Program-made: the position numbers and the translations under genes | Part shown: positions 32,504 to 44,034 of the stretch, one piece after another | Layout: each line of letters begins with the position of its first letter | Position numbering within the stretch: position 1 is the first letter of the stretch | NCBI RefSeq assembly: GCF_000264995.1 | Contig: NW_006767438.1 | Span: 665,989-729,988 of the forward strand | Source of the DNA: Punctularia strigosozonata HHB-11173 SS5 | Taxonomy: Eukaryota; Basidiomycota; Agaricomycetes; Corticiales; Punctulariaceae | DNA length: 64,000 nt | Reading direction: 5' to 3' | Notes under the pieces: model-generated | Told to the model about the DNA's origin: nothing | Database searches by the model: none | Seen by the model: only the letters and a program-made list of their open reading frames with translations

Positions 32504-33851
32504 CTACTCCTCCAGCTCCGGCGTGTCCGCGTACACGACCTGCATGGAAGCCTCCGGATAGCGGTTCACCGATGCCAACTCGGAGCGGGCTGCGAGTTCG
32601 CGGACTTGCTGCACGTCCTCCGGCGACAACTTGACAGACAATGCCCCGAGATTCTCCTCCAAGTTCTGCCCCGCCGAATCAACAAACCCATCGAGGCTCT
32701 GTAAAAAAAAATCCTACCTCGATCCTTCTCGTCCCAGGTATCGGAACGATGTCGTCGCCCTGCGCGAGTAGCCAAGCCAGCGCGACCTGGCCGGGGGTCG
32801 CGCCGCATCGCTGGGCGACTTCCCGGATTCCGTCGCAGATCTTCAGAATGCTAGGAAAGTTCTCCTTCGTGTACCTTCAGAACGAACTCTTGTCAGCTTT
32901 CGCGCCTCGCTCGGGACTCTTCACCGCCGTCAGGGGTACTGCTCACCGGGGCAGATATCGGCGCACGTCACCCTCAGCAAAGTCGTCAGGGCTTCTCTGC
33001 ATAACTTCTTCTCAGGACCCTACTGCAGTGAGCGTCGTACGGGCGGACGCAAGCTCACGTATTTGCCAGTCAACATCCCGCGCCCGAGCGGCGAGTACGC
33101 GAACACCGTCGCCCCTACCTCGCGCGCCGCGGCCAACACCCCCAGCTCCCGGCTCTCGATCCCGATCTCGAACGCGGAGTTACTCGATCTGGACGGCCGC
33201 GATAGGGTGCACGGCGTGCGCGCGACGCAGCGTCGCCGCCGACATCTCCGACAAGCCGAGGTGCCTGACCTTGCCCTCCTTCACGAGCTCGGCCATGGCG
33301 CGCACGGTGAGCTCGATCGGCACGGACGGGTCCGCGCGGTGGAGATAATACAGGTCGACGTGGTCGACGCCCAGGCGCTGCAGGCTCTTGTCCAGCGCTT
33401 CCTTCACGTACTCGGGGTCGGCGCGGACGTGGCGCCCGGGAACGCCGTGCGCGGTGCCGAACTTGGTCGCGAGGAAGATGTCGGCGCGCTTGCCGGTGCG
33501 TCTGAACCTGTTCGACGACGACTTGGGGGGTGAGCTACGCGCCGGACGCTCGGGTGCGAGGGCCCCCATTCACCCACCATTTGCCCAGGAGCTCTTCCGA
33601 GTCGCCGTACCTGTCCGCGGTGTCCCAGTTGCGAGCGCCGCGCTCGTAAGCGTCGTCCAAGAACTAAAAGAAAACCCCGTACTCTGCAACGGCTTTTCGT
33701 TCCAACCCCAGAAACCATCTCAGCGCACCTTGAGCCGCGCCTCGTCGTCCCCGACGGGGCCGTAACCGCCCGACAAGCTGATCAGGCCGAGGCCGATGGC
33801 CACCACCGAGTCTTCGCCGACTTTGCGAGTGGGCAGAAGGTCGCGCGTCAT
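32504..33851 (-). pseudogene. Aldo/keto reductase paralog 2, carrying a one-base frameshift
   Basis: Same exon plan as the gene at 28318-29641. ATG at 33851 starts MTRDLLPTRKVGEDSVVAIG. Then follow 'ISLSGGYGPVGDDEARLK', '[20 protein letters not shown]', '[20 protein letters not shown]', '[20 protein letters not shown]' and '[20 protein letters not shown]'. At 33180-33181 one extra base follows 'AVQIE', creating an immediate stop. In the next frame the protein resumes 'YSAFEIGIESRELGVLAAAR' and '[14 protein letters not shown]', then '[20 protein letters not shown]' and ends 'VVYADTPELEE'. Everything else, including the tetrad, is intact, so this is either a very young pseudogene or a sequencing error. 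Tandem duplication with a gene between is the inference. Confidence 0.8.
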
Positions 33852-34452
33852 TTGTTGCGTGTCCTTGGTCTCTGGGTGGGGGGGGGGGTTGGTTTACTGC
33901 TGTTTATTCAGCTTGGTGGAGTGTGGTCCTCCTTTATATCCTTCCATGCCGTCGTTTCGCCCTGCTGTCAGGCCGTGTTGACGCGCACACCGTTCCGGCC
34001 GCAACTTAATACTTGCACTACTTATAGACACTGCGAAGGGATGGTGCACGGCTATTTCGAGCCGCACGAACGCGTAGCACTCGTGCCGTGGATTTGAGTC
34101 GCATAGATGGCGTCGAAGTCGAAGAGAGTGGGTATAGCTTGCCGTCTTTCGGTAGCGCACCCACGTCGTTGGTCCTGCAATCATATATGACCCCGGAGAG
34201 TTTCCGGTGCGTCGTTGCCGAGTGGACGATGGACCTTCAGGGCTTCGAGACCAGCGTGCATCGATTACGTCCTCCCCCGGGAAAACGGGAGGAGCCCCAT
34301 CTAAAGCGGACATGCGTTCAAATTCCTCCCGCGACGCCCAGCGTCGTCCGAGGATGCTCTACATTTTGTACCCTCGACTCGTAAAAAAAAAGAGAACCTC
34401 CATCCCGCCCCGCCCCGCCCCGTCCCGTCACACCGGACCCCCCTTCCCCCCC
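33852..34452. other. Intergenic with poly-A and CCCCG low-complexity tract
   Basis: No gene. A run of A (about 34384-34392) and a (CCCCG)n-like stretch (about 34407-34430) lie at the right end, just past the desaturase stop. Confidence 0.5.
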
Positions 34453-35962
34453 TCACTCGACCTTGTTGATCTCGACGCCGTCCGGGTCCACGAGCGTCTC
34501 CGTCTCGGACCCGTCCTCGTCCTTGCCCGCTTTCTCCGCTTCGCTCGCGGCGCGCTTGTAGCTGCGGAGACGCTTGGCGCGGGCGAAGATGCCGACGTCG
34601 GCGTCGCGGATGAAGTTGACGATGACCATCGGCCAGGAGGGGTGCGAGGGGATGGTGTCGTAGAACTCGGGCGCGAGCGCGCGGAGGGCGGGGAGGCGGG
34701 TCCAGGGTACGGAGGGGAAGTCGTGGTGCTCGTTGTGGTAGCCGACCTGCGACACGACCTCAGCGAAGGAGGGGGGGAGGGGAGGGGAGGGGGGGGGGCT
34801 TACGTTGTAGGCGAGGGCGTTGAGCGGGCCGTAGTAGGAGTAGGTCTCCTGCGCGAGGCCGTCCCAGAGGTAGTGCTCGGCGATGAAGTGGCCCGCGCAG
34901 GGGTGGAGGCTGCCGGCGAAGAAGCTGGACATGATCAGGTAGGCGAGCGGGGTCCAGCCGAGGGCGGAGACGAGGAGGTAGTCGAAGGTGAGTTGGGAGA
35001 AGAGGTTGAGGAGGTGCCAGCGGGTGAGGGTTTGGGCGCGGACGAAGGTCGGGCGGAGGGCGTAGAAGAGGATTTGGAAGGTGCTGTGGGAGGAGGGGGG
35101 GGGGGGTGTTTCAGTGTCGGGGCGGCGGCGCAGAGAGGGATGGGGGACGTACGCGAAGAAGGTTTTGCCGAGGACGTTGTTGAGGAGGAGGAGCTCGAGC
35201 CGGGTGGGGAGGTCGGTGTCGATCCCGTCTTCGCCTAGGTTCTTGTGGTGTTCGATGTGGTATTTCTAGGCGCATATAGCCGTGAATGAACGATGCGGCA
35301 AGGGTGGGAGCGGTAGGCACCGGTTTACCTTGAACGCGGCGGCGTAGGGGATGCCGATGGGCAGGTTGGCGAAGACGGCGAGGGCCTTGTTGGCGCGCAC
35401 GCCGCGGAAGGCGAGGTTGTGCGTGATCTCGTGGATGGCGAGGAAGAGGTTGTGGTTCGCGGTCCCGCCGATCGCGTACGCGCAGAGCAGGAACTTGCAC
35501 GAGAGCGGGTGCGTGTGCCGGAGGAGGTACGCGCACGTTAGCTGGAGGGACACGACGGCGGTCACGACGTATTTGGTGAGGGGTTCGTGGCCCATGAGCT
35601 TCGTCACCTAGCGTCGAAAGAGGACACGGAGGTGAGGACCGAGGATACGGGGTGAAGGAGATGCAGTCGGACGAAATGCGAACCTCGGGGTGCGCCTTCA
35701 TGATGGCCATGCGCCGCGAGCGGTGCGGCTCTTCGGTCATGAGCCAAAGAAAGTCGGTCGGGTCCTGCGGCGGCGCGGGGTGCGACACGCCGTCGTCCTG
35801 CTGCGTCGGGCGGACGACGACGGTCCTGCGGGGGGCCCGGTGCGGCTTGCCTTCCGTGAGCGACTCGGCGCCCCCATAGAGGCTGAAATCTGTTCCAGCA
35901 CATGAGCATACGATGGGATATGGAACACGGAGGGTTGGCTCACCAGGCTTTGCGGAAGACAT
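34453..35962 (-). CDS. Sphingolipid (dihydroceramide) delta-4 desaturase
   Basis: The three histidine boxes of the DES1 group are present: 'HEITHN' in 'NLFLAIHEITHNLAFRGV', 'HIEHHK' in 'KYHIEHHKNLGEDGIDTDLP', and 'HNEHHDF' in 'VGYHNEHHDFPSVPWTRLPA'. The N-terminal lipid-desaturase segment reads 'PTDFLWLMTEEPHRSRRMAI'. Membrane stretches are 'KYVVTAVVSLQLTCAYLLRH', 'FYALRPTFVRAQTLTRWHLL' and 'FDYLLVSALGWTPLAYLIMS'. The C-terminus is 'EVINKVE'-like and charged. The enzyme acts in the ER, making the 4,5 double bond of sphingoid bases for glucosylceramide. The start at 35962 (MSSAKPGEPT) is uncertain because of a possible first intron. It is divergent from the SREBP gene. Confidence 0.9.
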
Positions 35963-36501
35963 CCAACGATGATCGCGGCGAGCACCCAAGCCGGCAGGTG
36001 CAGTCGGCAACGCGCTGCAACAAAGTCCAGGAAAGGCAAGTGTCGGATGAAAACACTAAAGCACGTGCTTCCCTTTTTGAAGAGTCTCCTGACTTTAGCC
36101 CGACGGAGTGATAATTTCCTGGACCTTGACGCCTTTATAGCGTTAGATGCTTGTCAGTATCCAATGCTATCAGCTTGAAAGTTAGTACCCAGGATGGGTC
36201 CTGTGTACTCTACGGTTTCCAACGGGCGCTTAGATGAGGCGTTTAAGCGCCCGTTGACACTGCCACTAAACAGTACGTTTGACCCCAAGAATGTCCAGAA
36301 AAGGAGATAAATCCCCTGGACTGCGCCCGGGAGATCGTTCCACTTTTGTGGGTGGTGCCATCGCCGTGCACTCCGGCCCCCTCGTCCTCCTGCCCATCGT
36401 ACCGTTTCCTGTCTTGCCTAGAACATATCATCCCGCCTAGAACATCAACAACACCAACAACAGCGACGACGACGACAGACGCCCCTCACTCGTCGCGCAC
36501 G
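35963..36501. promoter_or_regulatory. Shared divergent promoter of desaturase and SREBP genes
   Basis: About 540 bases lie between the two start codons, which face away from each other. Inside, GGGCGCTTAGATGAGGCG and an inverted GCGTTTAAGCGCCCG string flank one another near 36224-36254, giving the dyad GGGCGCTT..AAGCGCCC. No SRE (ATCACNCCAC) was confirmed by eye. Confidence 0.45.
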
Positions 36502-39500
36502 ATGGCGACCACGCTCGGCCTCGACCCGTCTGACCCGCTCAACCTGCTCATCCACAACGCGCACCCGGACACCTCGTCCTCCTCGTCTTCCTCTGAGGAT
36601 GACTCGCAAGAATCGAGCGCAGGTGGCAGCCCGCCCTCGTGGAACGAGCTCTCCACCCTCTGGTCATCGTCGGAGCACGCCGACCTCTCGCCGTCGAAAG
36701 CAGGCGGGGAGCTGGGCACTGGCACGCTCGACTTGTTCGCGCCGATGGACATGGACTTCGACCCGCACCACCAGGACCTGTCCGTCGACCCCGCCGCGCT
36801 GCACTTCGACGCCCAGAAGCTCTTCGCCGCCGCCAACGACCCCACCGCCTACGCGAGCGCCAACCCCGACTTCGGGATGTTCGCCCCAGGCGACATCGAC
36901 CTCGTCTCGATGCTGTCCTCCTTCACCAACGCACTCGGCACCGACGCCGACCCGTTCGCGCCCTCGCCCTTCACGACCACGCCCGACTTTGACTTTGCGT
37001 CGAGCATCGATCTCGGCCGACCGCGGCGTTCGAGCGTCACCTCGTCCTCCTCCTCGTCCGGCGCATCGCTCTCGCCCGTCATCGAGCCGCGCAGCTCCGC
37101 CTCCTCGGCGTCCTCCGTGCCTAACTCGGACATATCAACGGCAGCGTCGCCCGCCTCCGTCTCCGCAGCGGCCACCGCTGCCTCACAGCCGGCGCCTTCG
37201 CCCGCGTCCCCAGCCGACGCGCTCGTCGAAGAGCTCGCCCAACTAGTGCGGCAGAACGCCGGCGTGATGCTCGCCGTACCCACAGCTTCCCACCTCATAC
37301 CACAAGGTCAGATCCCACCACCTTTCTACATGTACCATTCGCCCCCCTCAACTGACGACTACAATTTACCTAGACGCGACCTCCAAGCTCCCCATTCCCC
37401 ACCTCCCGGCCTCCGCCTTCCTCACCCGCCCTTCCGCGTCCCCCGCACCCGCTTCCTCCTCCTCCCCCTCCTCCCCGCCCTGCTCCCGCGCCTCCTCCTC
37501 TCCCACGCCCACCCACTCTTCCAACGCTCCGAGCTCAAGCCCGGCGCCGGTGATCACCATCGGCCCCTCCGGCCGGCCCAAGACGGACCACACGACGATC
37601 GAGCGCCGCTACCGCACCAACCTCAACGCGCGCATCCAGTCTCTCAAAGCCGCCGTGCCCGCGCTCCGCGTCGTCGAGTTCCAAAAGCAGAACTCCAACC
37701 AGGTCCGTTTACCCACGCACGCGCGCCCGCCGCCTCGTCCTTTTCCTTTAAATGTTTTTTGACGTCGTTCCGCGTCGTTTTAGGTCAGCAGCAGCGCCGG
37801 GATCGTGAGCGGCCCGGTGGGCAACGAGTGGGGCGACGTGATCGACGACCGCGGGTTCGTCGACGGCGTCAAAGTCGCGCGAAAAATCAGCAAGGCGAAC
37901 GTGCTCGGCAAAGCCGTCGAATACATCCGGTGCGTTCTCGCCCCTCGCCCCCCCCCCCCCCTTCCATTTTCATCCTCTCTCTCTCGTTCTCGCTTCCTCA
38001 CCGATTCTTACGTGCACGACTCTCCACCACAGGGTGCTCAAGAAACGAGAGGCGCGGCTCGCCCGCGAACACGCCGGCCTCCGCGCGCTCGTGTGCGGGC
38101 TCGTCGGCGGCCCCGCGCTGCTGCGCGAGTGGGAACGCGAGTGGGTGGCCCGCTTCGGCGGGTGCGAGGCGGACGAGGTCGAGGGCGACGAGATGGAGGG
38201 CGACGACGAGGACGAGGACGACGGCGAGGACGACGAGGACGGCGGGCGGGCGCGGAAGCGGCCGAAGGTGGCGGCGAAGAGGGAGAGGCCGGTGAAGAAG
38301 GAGAAGCCGGCGCCGGCCGTCGTGCCGCCCGCCGTGCCCGGTGCGCCGGAGAAGAGGAAGAGGGGGAGGCCGAGGAAGAACCCGCTGCCCGCACCCGCCG
38401 CGCCCCCTGCGGCGCAAGCGACGGTCGCCCCGCCCGTGGAGATGGAGAGCTCGCCGTTCGTGGTGGCCGGGCAGCGGCAGTACGTCGCGATGCGGCCCCC
38501 GGCGGGCATGGAGGTGGAGATGATGAAGCGCGAAGACGACGGGGGTCAGTCGCGGGGCGCGCCGCGGTACCTCCTCGCGGCGTTCGCGTTCTTCTCCGTG
38601 TTCAACTCGCCGCTCGCGCCCTCGTACGCGTCCTCCGCGTCTTCGACTGCGGCGCATCACGCGCATACGGGCTCCGTGCGCACGCCCGCATCCGTACCGG
38701 CGGCGGCGGAGGTGCACGGATGGACGTGGCAGAGCGTGATACAGGCGTTCCACCTTCTCGTCTCTGCGCTCGTGCTGCTGAGCATCGTCCTGCCCTGGCT
38801 CCACCTCCCGAAGCGGCTGCGCGCGTCCAAGCTCGCGCTGTTCGCCTTGTCGCCGCTGGCGCTCGCCACGTCCTCGGCGGCCCCTCCGGCAGCGCGAGCC
38901 CGCCGGCGCGCTTCGACGTCGTCCGGCAGCGACTCCGACGGCGGCACACCCGCCCGCAAGCCGCGTTCTTACCAGGCCGTGGAGCTGCTCGACGCGCTCG
39001 CCCCGGCGCACCGCGGCGAAGCGGACGAGGCGCCGCGCCTGAGGCACGCGCTGGGCGTCAAAGCCGGCCTGCTCGGCCTCTTGCTGAACGGCGTGGGGGG
39101 CGCCAGCAAGAAGGAGCGCGGACGCGGCGTGTACGAGCTCCGCCAGCTCGAGCAGCGCGCGTGGGTCCGCCTGGGCGAGCTGGTCGCCGCTGACGGTACG
39201 TGCAAGCCTTTCGCTTTCGGCATCGCACGAAAAAAAACAAAACATAACAACGGATCGCTGACGACGTGTGACTTTGCTTCGATCGTTATAGATAACGCGT
39301 CGGCCGGCGTGCGCGTGCAGACGTACTGGTGCATGCGCTCGCGCATCTCGCCCTACTCGGCGTCGCCGTCGGATCTGTCCACGCTCGCGCTCGTCGTCCG
39401 CCCGCTGGCGGCCATGCGCGGGAAAGCGGACGCGCTCTGGGCGCGCGCGCTCCGCGCCGGGCTCGTGCGTCCGCACGAGCGGCTGGTGCTCGGCGCGATG

Positions 39501-40133
39501 TCCGTCGACGAGGCCGCGGCCGTGCTACGCGCCCGGCCGGCCGCTGCGAGGGCGGGGCAGAGCCCGCTCCGCGTCATCGCGGCGCACGTCGTGCGCGGGA
39601 TGTTAAAGAGGCACGCGGCGCTTCTTTTCTCGAGAGCGGTGCTCGAGGACGAGGCGGATGATGGTGCCGGGGAGGACGCGGAGAAGGCGATGGAGGAGGA
39701 GGAGGAGGAGCGGAGGGTCGCGATCGCCGCCGGCGTGTCGCTCGGCGGAGAGACGGCGGAAGTCGCGGAGATGCTCGACGCGGCGTGGGCCTGCCGAGTC
39801 GGCGAGGACGAGTCGTCTGCGCTGCCGCTGGACCGCGATGGAGGTGATGAAGAAGACGACGTGAAGCCGCTCGTCCGCGCGCTGGCACTCTACCGTCACG
39901 TCTTCCCGTCGCGCATCTCGGCCGCGGACGCGCACGGCCCGGCGGTCGTGCTATCGCCACCTACCGCACCCGCGTTGGTGCGCCGCAGCCTAAGGCGGCT
40001 GCTCGACCTCGACTGCTTTGAGGGAGAGGGGATCGAGGATGCGAACTTGCGCGCCGCGCTCGGCGAGGCCAAGGACCGCGCAAACGATATGCTCGTCGAG
40101 CTCGAGCGGGCCGCTGCGCGCGCTGCGTTCTAG
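36502..40133 (+). CDS. SRE1: Sterol regulatory element-binding protein (SREBP), membrane-bound bHLH factor
   Basis: ATG at 36502 (MATTLGLDPSDPLNLLIHNA). A long Ser/Pro/acidic activation region comes first. The bHLH reads 'KTDHTTIERRYRTNLNARIQ', with the Tyr that marks SREBPs in place of Arg, then 'SLKAAVPALR'. A loop lengthened to roughly 40 residues leads to 'ISKANVLGKAVEYIR' and the zipper 'VLKKREARLAREHAGLRALV'. An acidic stretch follows, then an AT-hook-like 'KRKRGRPRKNP'. Two membrane segments come next, 'YLLAAFAFFSVFNSPL' and 'VIQAFHLLVSALVLLSIVLP', then a long C-terminal domain. By analogy with Cryptococcus Sre1 it should be ER-held and released by proteolysis when sterol or oxygen is low. 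Five exons; the last intron (39196-39291) is 96 nt and stop-free. Confidence 0.88.
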
Positions 40134-40313
40134 TTTATGGCCTTTGCTGCGAGTGCGTTGTGTCCTCGTCTCGTATAGAGTTCTGTGGATCTGATTCTGG
40201 GCGCGTGTATGTAGCGCATATATATCGTGGGACAGACGGATAAACGTCTGTTTGCGGTAGAGTACATAGGGACGCGCTGTATCTAATCGACTTGTCTTCG
40301 TTGTTCTAGTTAT

Positions 40314-41927
40314 TTAAGGCTTGATTGCGATCTTGACAGCCGTGCGGCTGTTCATCTTCTCCAGCGCTTTCTCGTATTCTTCGAGCTTGAAGACGTCGGT
40401 CACCTGTGAAATTGGTGGGGGTGAGTCGAGGATGCTATCGGTGATGCCTCAGAGAACACCCACCATGCCCTTGACGTTGATCTTGCCCCCATCGAGATAC
40501 GCTACCGCTCGAGGAAAGCAATGGACCTGCGCGAAGGATCCGATGATCTAGGCGGCCTGTTCTCAGTCTTATGTATGCACAAAGGCCTGGCTGTGATCAC
40601 CTTGATTTCGTCCCCGAAGATCTTGGAAGGTGGCCAGTGCACGCGCGCCTTGTTCTCGTACACGCCGTACACGAGCAGGGTCCCGCCCCGTCGGACGTAG
40701 TTGATGGCCTGGTCAGCGACCTTCTCCGAACCCGTGGCTTCGACCTAAACGCGACGTCTTGTGAGCGCGCACGTCGAGAGCAAACATGAGGCTGCAAAAA
40801 CTCACGACGATGTCGAACCCGTACGGGTGGTCCTTCTTGAGCTGCGCCCACTGCGCATCGGGGTCAGCGCGGTCGAGCTCGACGTACGTGTCCGCGCAGT
40901 CGAGCGATTTCGCCAGCTCCGTCTTGGGCCCTTCGTTGGCCGCGATGGTGACCTTGGTCGCGCCGTTCAGACGTAAGAGCTGTGCGAGAAGGAGGCCCGT
41001 TGGCCCAGCGCCGATGAGGAGGACTTCGGCGCCAACAGGCGCCTGAAGCCGGTCCATGCCGTGCACAGCGCATGCCAGGGGTTCAACCAGAACGGCTTCC
41101 TCGGGAGAGAGGTTGTTGACCTTGTACAGGCGCTTTGCCGGGCTGCGCACGGTAAGTCAGCGCGACCTGGAGGCGATTGAGAGGGCGATCATGACTTGCA
41201 AATCGACGTATTCGGCGAAGCCTCCATGGGAGGTGACGCCTCTACCGTCGAAGTTCTGGCAGAGCAGGAACTGGCCGCGCCTGCAATAGAAGCATTTGTC
41301 GCACTGACGGGGGGCGAAAGTGAGCCAGGCGGGTGAGATATCCGAGATGCATCACGGATGGACTGACGGTGGTCGCGTTGTCGGCGACGCACTTGTCGCC
41401 CACGACGAATTCCGTTACATCTCGGCCGACTTTGTCGACGATACCGTAGATTTCGTGGCCGGGGATAAGCTCGACAAATGAAGTTCAGCTTCGATCACGT
41501 CGGCTTCCAGGCGGCGTGACGGCCTACAGGAAACCTACAGAGGGTCGTCGTGGTGTCAGATCGAGTATGGCATCGAAAAAGCGTCAACCTACTTGGCTAT
41601 GAACTCCCCGTCGTGAATGTGGCCATCTGTTCCGCAAACGCCTGCGGTGTCCACCGCTTTACTGCGTCCGCCCAACCGACAGGCCGAAGAGAGACGCACC
41701 GCAGGCAACCACTACGGGGTCCAGGATCAGAGCGTGAAGAATCCGCGATATCACTCTATAACGACGATACCTTTCAATAACACATCTTCAGGGCCGATAT
41801 CCGGGATGGGGACTTCTTTGACCTCGAGTTGCCGGGGCTACGATATGCACAGTACGGCGATGTGAGGCATCCGTTACGCGTCCATGACAGGCAAAGCCCT
41901 CACGGCATGGTAATACAGCGCCTTCAT
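40314..41927 (-). CDS. Zinc-dependent medium-chain alcohol (polyol) dehydrogenase
   Basis: Starts MKALYYHA at 41927, splices to '[20 protein letters not shown]', then '[16 protein letters not shown]' (catalytic zinc Cys). '[20 protein letters not shown]' and '[10 protein letters not shown]' follow, then the structural-zinc four-Cys lobe '[20 protein letters not shown]', '[14 protein letters not shown]' and '[20 protein letters not shown]'. The cofactor loop is '[17 protein letters not shown]' (GxGPxG), and the end is '[10 protein letters not shown]'. The pattern is closest to fungal sorbitol or D-arabinitol dehydrogenases, so polyol-ketose interconversion is likely. Specificity is inference. 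About eight short exons are implied. Confidence 0.85.
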
Positions 41928-42201
41928 CGCTGACAACGGGAGAGAGACGGAAAGATATACCAGATCGCGGCCATCGTCATCTTCCACGAGACATAGACAC
42001 TGGATCTCGGGCCGGGTATGCCGATGGTAGCGTCTCGGGGATATCGGGACGTGAGACTGGCGAGTACGTAGTTACGAATGTCGTATGGTAGAGAGAGCTC
42101 GGCGAACAAACTTCGATCACTTGGGCTCCTTGACAGCCTGACAGGGTCACGGTAGAACTACATGGCACGCGTTATTACGAACACGCGCCCACGACCGAGT
42201 G

Positions 42202-43450
42202 TTACGCGTGTTCCACCGTTATCAGCCACCGTTCGACGAGACGGGGCAGGAACACGTCTACTTGGCCTCGTATGCAATCTGCACAAAGCGGCCTGTGCAT
42301 GCAGTAGAGACCGCGGAGGCGCACGTTGCGCAGCTCCGGGAACATGTCGGGTCGGACTAGGCGCACGTCGATGGCGCCCCAGTCGAACACCGCCGGGCGC
42401 ACGCGCACGGGAGGGTCGAACGTGACGCCGATTTCGGTCAAGTGGAGTGAGACTGGCAGGGTGACGAGGACGGCGTAGATGGCAAGGCCGATGGGCGCGA
42501 TAGGGTCGAACTGCGCTCGTTCCGCGACCAGGTGGAGGCGCTCCAGCTCGGTGCAGCTATGAAGGCTCGGAAGATCTGCACGCCTCGCGAGATGAGCGAC
42601 GGTGCGCGACGGTGCAGAGGGCTTGTCACTCACCGAATCTGTTGTAAGCTTGGATGCCGATCTCTAGTTCACGGAGCCCCTTCAGTCCTGTGATAAAAGA
42701 GGCCACTTCTTCCCAGTCATCGCGAACAATGCCGAGCAGGCTCAAGGAGTGGAGGCTTGAGGTGGTACGGGTGCGGGACAGCCACTGGAGCAGCGGGCTC
42801 GGAGTCGGGCAACGCTTTATCTTGAGTGAACGGAGATTTGTGGTCGGGTCCGCGCTCTTCGACTGGGTCCAATGCGCAGACCACGAGACGTCAACCAAGC
42901 TCAGGTGGGCGAGCTTGGGGAGTCCGCGGAGGACGTCGATGAGCCAGTTCAATGTCCCGACGGGACATCCGATCAGGGAGAGATCGGCGACGGACGAGAA
43001 TTCGGAACAGTGCGCGAGCAGCGATACGTCGACGTCCTGGAATCCGTGCCGGCTGCCGCGGTTGTCCAGGCAGAGCGACTCCAGTCGCGGGAGGCGCGGG
43101 ACAACCTCGTCGATCACTTCGCACATGTCGAGCGGCCATTCGTACTTGCTCCCGAGGAACTCGCCGACGATGCGCAGTGCGCGAACCCAGTGTGTGAGGC
43201 GGGGGATGGACTCCATGTATTCGTCAAATTGGGTAAGGCGCGCGGCGCTCTTGGAGACGGTGAGGGTACGCCAGATGCGCGGGCGAGCGGCACGGAGGCA
43301 AGCATGACTGATAAGGGAGAGCGCCCGCTGGTCGTCGTCGTCGGCGAATTGAATGATAATATCGATGAGCTCTTGAGGCAGAATTCGCGACATTGGGAGT
43401 GCGTTGGCGGACCACGATCGTTGCACCGCACGCAACCTCTCCTGTGACAC
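42202..43450 (-). CDS. F-box/LRR-type protein
   Basis: An N-terminal F-box is seen: 'LPQELIDIIIQFADDDDQRA', 'LSLISHACLRAARPRIWRTL'. Leucine-rich-like repeats follow: 'RLPRLESLCLDNRGS', 'FSSVADLSLIGCPVGTLNWL', 'GLPKLAHLSLVDVSW', 'NLRSLKIKRCPTPSPLLQWL', 'SSLHSLSLLGIVRDDW', 'LKGLRELEIGIQAYNR'. After one intron (about 42,570-42,634) the second exon gives 'LPSLHSCTELERLHLVAERA' and the C-terminus. Such proteins link substrates to SCF ubiquitin ligases and are numerous in agaricomycetes. Translation may start at 43450 or at the ATG 60 bases further in, just before the F-box. The target is unknown. Confidence 0.8.
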
Positions 43451-44034
43451 GATGTTGTGAGCGTGGATCGAGATGATCTACCTTTGCGCTACACCAAGGT
43501 CCAAGGTCAAGGCATCGTAAGAGGAGAGGAACAGGATAGCATATTATCATAATACACATCGTCCTGACCTCATCACTGTCAGTGTAAGCGCCCGACGCGA
43601 ACTCATCATTGGTCCGGCCCGTCCGGGTCACGTATAACGGCTATGCAGGACTCAATATTGAATCAAGCCTGGCGTCTTATGGCTGATGGCAAAACGAGCA
43701 CAGCGCATCGTTCCGTTTCCACAGCGTAGAGGACGTTTGTCGGAGTGTGCAATCAAAAGCTGAAGAGGCCCCGCCAACAAGAAATTTAAACACCGGGAGG
43801 CAGGGTTACGTCAGCGACCTCTCCTTGTTCTCCAAGTTTTCCGGCATACGGAACTGTCTAACATGGCTTTTGCCCGTAAATCTGAGTAGAGCGATTTGAG
43901 AGAACAATGGCTGTATGAGATCGTGGCTCGCTGCGATATACAGCAGCTCGTAGTAGCCGACAACCCAGCAGCTGCAGTACTTAACGCCAGCCGCGGCGTC
44001 CAACGTTCCCTCTGCCCTTCTCTCTTCGACACCC
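43451..44034. other. Divergent intergenic region
   Basis: About 580 bases between the F-box gene and BUR1, which are transcribed apart. No gene is seen; it is somewhat AT-richer than its surroundings. Confidence 0.5.

Noticed and set aside
34207-35238. 343-codon plus-strand frame over the desaturase
   Set aside because: Val/Glu/Gly-rich shadow. The minus strand carries all three histidine boxes.
37998-39476. 492-codon minus-strand frame over the SREBP gene
   Set aside because: It is a shadow of GC-rich plus-strand codons: Arg/Ala-rich, no domain, and the plus strand gives a complete SREBP.
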